From positions 1,947,001 to 2,011,000 of the forward strand of contig JARHVA010003185.1 in NCBI GenBank assembly GCA_037957365.1: a DNA stretch of 64,000 bases, in the 5' to 3' direction. This document shows positions 57,781-64,000 of the stretch, piece after piece. A program made the position numbers and the translations under genes. Within the stretch, counting starts at the first letter, position 1; each line of letters opens with the position of its first letter. Source of the DNA: Torreya grandis. Lineage: Eukaryota > Streptophyta > Pinopsida > Cupressales > Taxaceae. A model generated the notes under the pieces. The model searched no databases. It was not told the origin of the DNA and saw only the letters and a list, made by a program, of their open reading frames with translations.

Positions 57781-59639
57781 TGTGGATGTAGGTTGTAGGT
57801 TGCACATAATGTCATGCTTTGGATTTTTTTAAATGGCTTGTAATCACAAGTTAAAAAAATAAAAGTGATTATTTTCCCTATTAATTATATGGTGTCATCA
57901 TGGGTGTTCAATCCACATGTATGGATTATCTTGGAGTGCATAGAATTTATTTCTCATAACATTCTCCCCTTCCCACCTGAGGTGTCCCTTGTCCCCAAGT
58001 GATGTGGAATGAGTAGGATAGAAAGATAGAGGATGGGGTCATGATGAGGGTATGAGTGTGAGTGGAGACAAGACTTAATAAATGATTTTTTAATGATTAA
58101 GTAGGATTTTGTATATAATACATTCTATATTAAGAATAAAAAAATTATTTTCTATGACCAAAAGATACACCATTCCTTTTTAATAGTTTGTCTAGGGTTA
58201 TATAGAGTAAAGTTACATTTGAGTGTTTGCCAAAATACAATGATTATCCTTGTAGTTATAAATTGATTGAAGTGGGCCCATTGAGTAGTCATGAGATCAC
58301 AAGATGTTAGCCTTTAATTATTCCCTTATTAACCTACATGTAATCATGATGGCCTACATAGAATTGGAGTAGGGGTCTTGTAGTTGGATGATAGATTATT
58401 GCCCTCCTACAACAAGGTGGTCACTGTAGATATTTATGTTATCCAAGTCAGGTGTTGTATAAATGTGGAAGAGGGTAGATGAAGGTTTTATTGATTATTT
58501 ATCTTCCTATAGATGATAATACTAATGATTTATCTCTATTTTGTCTTGTTCCTTGTGGATTATATACCTAGTGAACTTTTCTTTTAGCAACTAGTAGGGT
58601 TTTCAAACTTGGGACCTGTATTCCAAAAAAATCCTAGATCTCAATATTTGACATAGTGAAATCATCTCCATGAAATGACCAAAATCTAAAATTGGTTCAT
58701 ATGTGTCTCTTTAGCCATAAATTTTTGTTTTCAACACTTCAAATGGAGATTGGAAGTGTATGCCTTTATTGTGACTCTTACCTTGTTATTTAGAGGTATT
58801 CTATAGAAATGTTTTGATTTCTTATCTAATCTTCCTTCACTCTTCCTCTAGCTTGTCTGGTGTCCATGAATTTCTCAAAATCCCATAGCTAAAGCCATAG
58901 TTTAGAGTTTGTGAAGAACTAACATGCATGCACTAGAGAGGTGTATATAAGTGTCAGGATGTACCTATGAAACTATAGGTGGAGCTCGTAGCAACTATAA
59001 AGTTATGCTCAACTATGGGGAAGGTGCCTATAACAACTATAGAATAACCCATAGTAACTGAAGCAATACCTTTGTTGACAAAGATACTTATAGTAATGGT
59101 GAGGGAGGTGCCTATAGTAGCTATAGAATATCCCATGGTAACTAGAAGAAGATGAATAGTTTTGCTTAGAATGAATTTTTATTTTCCATTTTGGATTTTA
59201 TCCCTAAATAGCTAGTAAGATGGTTTTTTATTTAGGCCCATTTTATAGTTATGGGTAGATAATAGGCTAGTTATATAAATAAAAACTACCAATAATGCCC
59301 AAAAATGGGTTTTTATTGTTGGTTTTTTTTAACTCTAACTACTACCTGTAGTAGAATATTTATCCTAGGTCCTTGCCATGTTAGTTGTGAGGATGACTAG
59401 TCAAGGACCATATGAAGGTCCCATACTTCATGTTAGGGGAGGGATAGGATGTCCTCCTCTCCTTCTTCATTTGTGTATTGGCTACTTCTCCCTTTATTTA
59501 GTGAGACATCATGTTAATATAGTATATCATTATACCCATTTTGTAATTGCTTGTGTATGTGCTTGGTAAATCACTCCTAAGTGAGTGGATTTTTGTACAA
59601 CTTTAGTCTATGTCCATTGACTAGTATACAAAATATTAT
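57781..59639. other. Non-coding spacer of the right-hand element
   Basis: No domain recognised. It contains a minus-strand purine-rich tract, GGTGGGAAGGGGAGAATG, followed by TTATGAG (about 57960-57985), an alternative LTR-start candidate. If that is the true 3' edge, the extra ORF would belong to another element. A pair of repeats lies at 59023-59143. Confidence 0.4.
59023..59143. repeat. Two copies of a 37-bp repeat, 84 bp apart
   Basis: GGTGCCTATAACAACTATAG (59023) and GGTGCCTATAGTAGCTATAG (59107), each continuing AATA-CCCAT-GTAACT. The wording (CTATA, AACTATAG) recalls the 34-bp array at 54543. Confidence 0.8.
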
Positions 59640-60911
59640 CAAATTAATGGTTTGGATTTGAATTTATCCATTATCATAAACATGCTCAATCTAAAATAGA
59701 CCAAGCCATCTGGTTTAGAGTTTTCACTTGTGATCCTTGTAATTTGAATCAAAAATAAGGGCCCAATCTCTTGTATTAAATTGCCTAGTATTAATGTACC
59801 TATCATGCCATCTAATCCATAGTTATTATACAAGTTCTATGTTTTATAATGCCTACTATCTATATTTATCTAAGTTAGTCAATTACATAAGTCCTTATTT
59901 CTATGCTTTAGATATATTCATCCCAAGTTCAAGTATTGTACATAAGGTCTTGTGCTCAAATTTAATTAGTAAGATAGGTTTCTTCTGATAGACCAACTCA
60001 TATGATGTGAAGCCTATAGTAGTCTTCCAAATGATTTTATAAGCCCAAATAGATTTAGGAAGTTTAGCCTCCCAATCCTTATGGGACATACTAACGATCT
60101 TGGTCAAAATACTTTCTAACTTCCTTTTGGTGACTTCCACCTATCCATTGGACTATAGATGATATGGAGTTTATTTTTTATGCCTAATCTCATATTATTG
60201 GACTAAGGTAGTGATTAAACTAATATTGAAATGGGGTCCTTGACATTTGATTATTTATCATGGCACACATTATCTTATGAATATTTCTTCATAGAGAAAA
60301 GTTAACACCTTCTCATTCTTGACATATGTAAGAGCCGTTACTTCCACCCATTTAGTGACATAGTCAGTACATACAAGTATGCACTATTTGTTGTTGGATT
60401 TTGGATCAAAAAGTCTTACAAATTCTAGGCCCTATTTTTCAAATGGTTTAAGTAATATTTGAGGTTACAAAGGCATCTCATCTAAATGTGTGGGTCTCCC
60501 CATACACTAACATTTGTCATAATGAATAGTGTACCTTATTGTATCTTTATGGAGTGAGGGCTAATAATATCTTGTATTCAAGATTCTTATAGCTATATGT
60601 TTGGATTCAAAGTGCCCTCCACAGGGTTCATCATGGTAGGCTTTGAAGATATATGGAACTTTGTCTTCTCTGAGACATCTTTTGATGATGGAGTTAGGTC
60701 CAATATAAAAAAGGAATACAAACAACCATGAATACCTACCACTTTTTTGAATCAAAGCTCTTTTTTGTTTAGAGAAGTGTTGTGGAAGTAATCTTGTTAT
60801 AAGGTAGTTAGAAATATCAACATACCAAGGTGTGGTAAGGGTGAGGGAGAATAGGTGTTCATCTAAAAATGAGTCATCCACTATGGTATCTTCTTGAGGA
60901 GATTGTATCAT
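59640..60911 (-). pseudogene. Integrase of the right-hand gypsy element
   Basis: Open piece 60911-60561: TTPWYVDISNYLITRLLPQH, KRALIQKSGRYSWLFVFLFY and AYHDEPCGGHFESKHIAIRI (zinc-finger region). The core follows with LVCTDYVTKWVEVTALTYVK near 60370, and GWVEVTKRKLESILTKIV at about 60150-60095 with the third catalytic Glu present. Then KDWEAKLPKSIWAYKIIWKT, GFTSYELVYQKKPILLIKFE, and a C-terminal WLGLFQIEHVYDNG near 59690. This is the Athila/Tat integrase pattern. Stops and frameshifts lie between pieces. Confidence 0.8.
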
Positions 60912-60919
60912 GATAATAA

Positions 60920-61450
60920 GACAGTTATGGCATTGTATTTATTAGGATTATCTATAATAGTTAGTTAAAATTCTTGTAATAAGAGTAGCCATCTTATCAC
61001 TCTACTTGGGATTGTTGGTTTATTCATAAGGTACCTAATGGTTGTATGGTCTATATGAACAAAGACTTGATATCATGTTATGTAGTGATCAAACTTGTTG
61101 ATATCATAGACTATTACCAATAACTCCTTTTTAGTGCCTATAATTTAATTATATTGTTTGTAGGTTATTTCTTATAAAATATATGGCATAATTGAGTGAT
61201 TCTTGTTTTTGGCCTAGTATAGCTCATACAGCAGTATCTAATGTGTTTGTATGAATATGGAAAGGATGCTTCCAATTAGGATCATATAAAATAGGGGTGG
61301 TGTTCACCAATTCCTTCAATTTTTATAAGGTTGTATCATAGATAGGAGTGCATATGAATTCAACATATTTAGTAAGGAGAGTGAACAATTGTGCTTCTAA
61401 TTTACTAAAATTGTTGATAAATCTCCTATAGTAACCATCATGTCCTAAAA
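60920..61450 (-). pseudogene. RNase H region of the right-hand element
   Basis: Heavily degraded; only short motifs remain. Position between RT and integrase supports the call more than sequence does. Confidence 0.4.
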
Positions 61451-62010
61451 AACTCATGACATCTTTCTATTTTTGAGGAACAATCAAGTTTTTTATGATG
61501 CTAATTTTTGTAAGGTGAACATTAATTCATTCAACAAATACATATCATAAGCATTTAGTATTTCTTATGACCTAAAGACAAATGGTGCTCTTAACAACAT
61601 TGAAACACTTTCTCTAGGTGCTTCAGGTACTCATCAAATGCTTTTCCATAAATAGTGAAGTCATCCATATATATTTTTACATATTCATTGGCCATATCTG
61701 CAAAGATACTCTAGGCAACCCTATCAAATGTTATAGTAGTATTATATAACCCAAAAGATAATAAAACATAAGCATAAGTACTGTAGGGATATGTGAATGT
61801 GGTCTTATCCTAGTCCTCAGGAGTAATTCTAATTTGGTTGTAACCACTAAATCTATCTAGAAATGTAAAATATTTATTTCTTGCTAGTGTGTCCAACACC
61901 TGATCAATGAAGGGTAGAGGAAAGTGATCTTTTCTTGTTATTATATTAAGTTCCCTATAATATATGCATACATTCCATTCTCTATTTTTCTTTGGTATAA
62001 TTACCAATGG
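61450..62010 (-). pseudogene. Reverse transcriptase of the right-hand element
   Basis: Open piece 62007-61810: VIIPKKNREWNVCIYYRELN, IITRKDHFPLPFIDQVLDTL, ARNKYFTFLDRFSGYNQIRI. It then continues with DKTTFTYPYSTYAY, and the box EYVKIYMDDFTIYGKAFDEY near 61690-61630 keeps both catalytic Asp. CIDYRKLN has become CIYYRELN (Asp to Tyr at the first catalytic position), so it is inactive. Confidence 0.82.
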
Positions 62011-62921
62011 TGAAACCCATTCACTATCTGAGATAAGATATATAAATCCAACGATTAGGAGTTTTATAATTCCACTTTGACTATTTCTCTAAGAAGCTAG
62101 ATTCATCTTATATTATGGCTATTTGATTGATTGACACTTTTCTTTGATATAGATATGATGTGTGTATGTTTTTGAGATGATTCCTTGCATATCCTCATAA
62201 TCCCGTACAAAAGGATGTTGGTTTGCATGTAACATGTTGACTTGGCACTTTTCCTCATTTGACTCCAACATACTATTAATAATCAATGTTTTTCCTATAA
62301 ATATTTTAATTCACTGTGAGAGTGATTTTAGTATTTATATATTAAAATAGATATATTTTGGCTATAGCTATGAGGTAGAAGCTGGAGGAATATTTCATGT
62401 ATAGATGCATTATAATTATCTTCTTCCCAAAGGCTAGAAAATGGGAACTCAACACATTATAGGTGGTTGAGATCTACAAAATGATTTTAGTAATTATTCT
62501 AGATAACATTAGAGAGAATTATATCTACCTCTTAATCAAGCAAGGTGAATGAATGATCTATGGTGAATACAAAAATAAATGGAGGCTAGTCTACCAAATC
62601 TTCTTCAACCCATATTGTATGCTTTGGTGTCAGGGCCAACTATGCTAAAGGATAGAGGATCAAATTATTAGTGTGGTTGCCATTGGATATCAACATGTAA
62701 CCTAATATAAAGTTGATGAAGGCATCAACTATGGTAAGAAAATGTCATCCTAAGATAAGAGGGTATCCACCCAAATTAGACTTTAGTTTTAGTATAATGA
62801 AATATATAGGATACTCCCAAGAATCTAAAGTAATGACAAGATATTCAATGATTCATTCTAGTCTGACTATAGAGATATGAACTATTTGTATCATTGTAAA
62901 TATGGGACAAATATTATTCAA
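62011..62921 (-). other. Polyprotein linker between protease and RT
   Basis: Degenerate; no domain recognised. Confidence 0.4.
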
Positions 62922-63180
62922 CTAAAGTTTGTTCATAGTTTTAGTTGTTATTACATTTATTTCAGCTCTCAGGTATATCAGTGTATTGGATAAAAACTGG
63001 TCATAGATATGGATTGTTACTACTGGGCATCCTAGATATGAATATTTCTTTTGTAGGGTGTTTCCCAGTATAATGCCTACTATTTGACCAATCACATGCA
63101 CTATATTGGGATATTTCTTCCTTCTAAGTTTATGTAGACATAAGTCTCTAACAACTTTGAAATATATGGGCACATCCTTG
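62922..63180 (-). pseudogene. Aspartic protease of the right-hand element
   Basis: Open piece 63173-62922: YFKVVRDLCLHKLRRKKYPN, IVHVIGQIVGIILGNTLQKK, YSYLGCPVVTIHIYDQFLSN, then TLIYLRAEINVITTKTMNKL. This is the Athila/Tat protease frame 'IxNTLIDLGAAINVM', with the catalytic Asp replaced by Tyr. Confidence 0.68.
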
Positions 63181-63199
63181 ATGGCTTAGAAGAGATTAA

Positions 63200-64000
63200 A
63201 TTTAACAAAAAGATTCTTGATTTGTCTTATAAAATCAAATTCAAGCTCAATTACATGTCACTAAAGGCTAAAACATTCTTAAAATGGTGGGGCTATTTTA
63301 TTTGTTGGTTAAAAGAGTTTTGGTGGTGGTTAAGGTGTGTTATCATGATCTTCTAGAGTTTCTTGATCTGATTCCATTATAATGGGTTGGGTTAGGGGTG
63401 GTATAACTTTCCCTAAATGTAGGTGAACTTCATGGATGTTCACCGTGTATGTTGGGTACTGAAAAAATGTAGTACTAAATGTTAGTTACACTGACTTGTT
63501 TATAGGATTTTGCATGGGTTAGGTAAGTATTTGGTGAAGCCTATCTTTAGCTTGTGTATTGGGAATAAGAGTATGAGGTTGTTATTATTTTTGTGGAGGG
63601 AATCCTCCTTGATGGTTTCCCTAGGGATGATTGAATCTCCAGGGTTATTGCCACTAGTTTGTAAAGGGTGAACCTTGGGGTGGTTGCCAAGATTGTATCC
63701 AAGGTGGGGATACATTTTAAAGAGGTTACTAGGAGGTGGTGGGGTAGCCTGTATAAGGTGGATTCCAATTGGAATTAGGAGGTGGGACATTCATCAATGG
63801 ACTAGTCCAATTGGGAGTAGTGTTTGTAAATTGTATTAAAGGATGTAGAACTTATAAAAGGTGGATTTTGTCCCATACCTGGATAAGATGTTCATTGAAT
63901 GCATGGCTATTTTTGTGAATCATAAAAAAATTGGTTCCCATCTCCTCCTACAATGTGTAGCTCTATTATTTTTGGTTCTCCAGCTATGATGTTAGCTATT
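63200..64000 (-). pseudogene. Gag C-terminal part of the right-hand element, cut by window end
   Basis: Pro/Asn/His-rich sequence (IQATPPPPSNLFKMYPHLGY, NLGNHPKVHPLQTSGNNPGD) typical of the linker after a gag core. No knuckle or core seen inside the window; the rest lies beyond 64000. Confidence 0.5.

Larger units (their letters stand above)
54979..64000 (-). mobile_element. Athila-like Ty3/gypsy element, running off the window
   Basis: Minus-strand order from the window end: gag C-terminal part, protease, RT, RNase H trace, integrase, non-coding spacer, extra ORF (57780-54990), polypurine-like tract. Wording of RT (FIDQVLDTLARNKYFTFLDR, IYMDDFTIYGKAF), integrase and protease resembles the Athila/Tat group, and the extra ORF sits where Athila elements carry a third ORF. 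All parts are decayed. The 5' LTR lies beyond 64000. Confidence 0.7.

Noticed and set aside
1..64000. tRNA or rRNA genes, CRISPR-like arrays, bacterial operons
   Set aside because: No cloverleaf, rRNA wording, spaced identical repeats or Shine-Dalgarno-led gene strings were seen; gene content is plant retrotransposon.

Overview
This 64 kb window is AT-rich, CpG-poor plant nuclear DNA made almost entirely of decayed, nested LTR retrotransposons. I see no intact host gene, rRNA or tRNA gene, and no CRISPR array. Very long LTRs (about 1.7-2.9 kb), three-level nesting and advanced decay suggest a large, slowly purged seed-plant genome. A gymnosperm is plausible but cannot be shown from this sequence.

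Layout. (1) About 1344-9420 (+) is a decayed Ty3/gypsy element of the Tat type: Asn-rich gag, protease, G-patch, RT, RNase H, a second (archaeal-type) RNase H, and integrase. Its 3' part probably resumes at 46857-51430. There an antisense plant-mobile-domain (PMD) pseudogene, a polypurine tract and a TGTAGACACC-type LTR start are found. (2) 10841-46856 (-) is one Ty1/copia element with about 2.85 kb LTRs. It is split inside its reverse transcriptase by (3) a second gypsy element, here 'G2' (15430-41643, -), flanked by a perfect 5-bp duplication, ATATT. G2's 3' LTR is itself split by (4) a related element, 'G3' (17267-28253, -), flanked by GAATA/GTATA. G3 keeps gag, protease and a downstream ORF but has lost all of pol. 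(5) 52-54 kb holds unclassified degenerate minus-strand coding DNA and an LTR-like stretch with five 34-bp repeats. (6) About 54979 to the window end is an Athila-like gypsy element (-) with its own extra ORF between integrase and the 3' end.

Most notable points. G2 and G3 share an unrecognised ORF of about 1,360 codons between pol and the 3' LTR, called ORF3 here; its C-terminal half is coiled-coil-like. G3, without pol, still carries it. G2 has a second RNase H placed before RT, next to the protease. The G2/G3 LTRs carry a decayed array of a G-box-containing repeat. G2 contains a recent 802-bp tandem duplication inside ORF3 and an older 212-bp duplication inside pol. No coding region in the window looks able to make a full-length protein. 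Most internal stops fall where Gln, Trp or Arg is expected, as cytosine deamination would produce.

All assignments rest on reading translations and repeats by eye. Domain edges are approximate (tens of bases) unless a repeat or target-site duplication fixes them.
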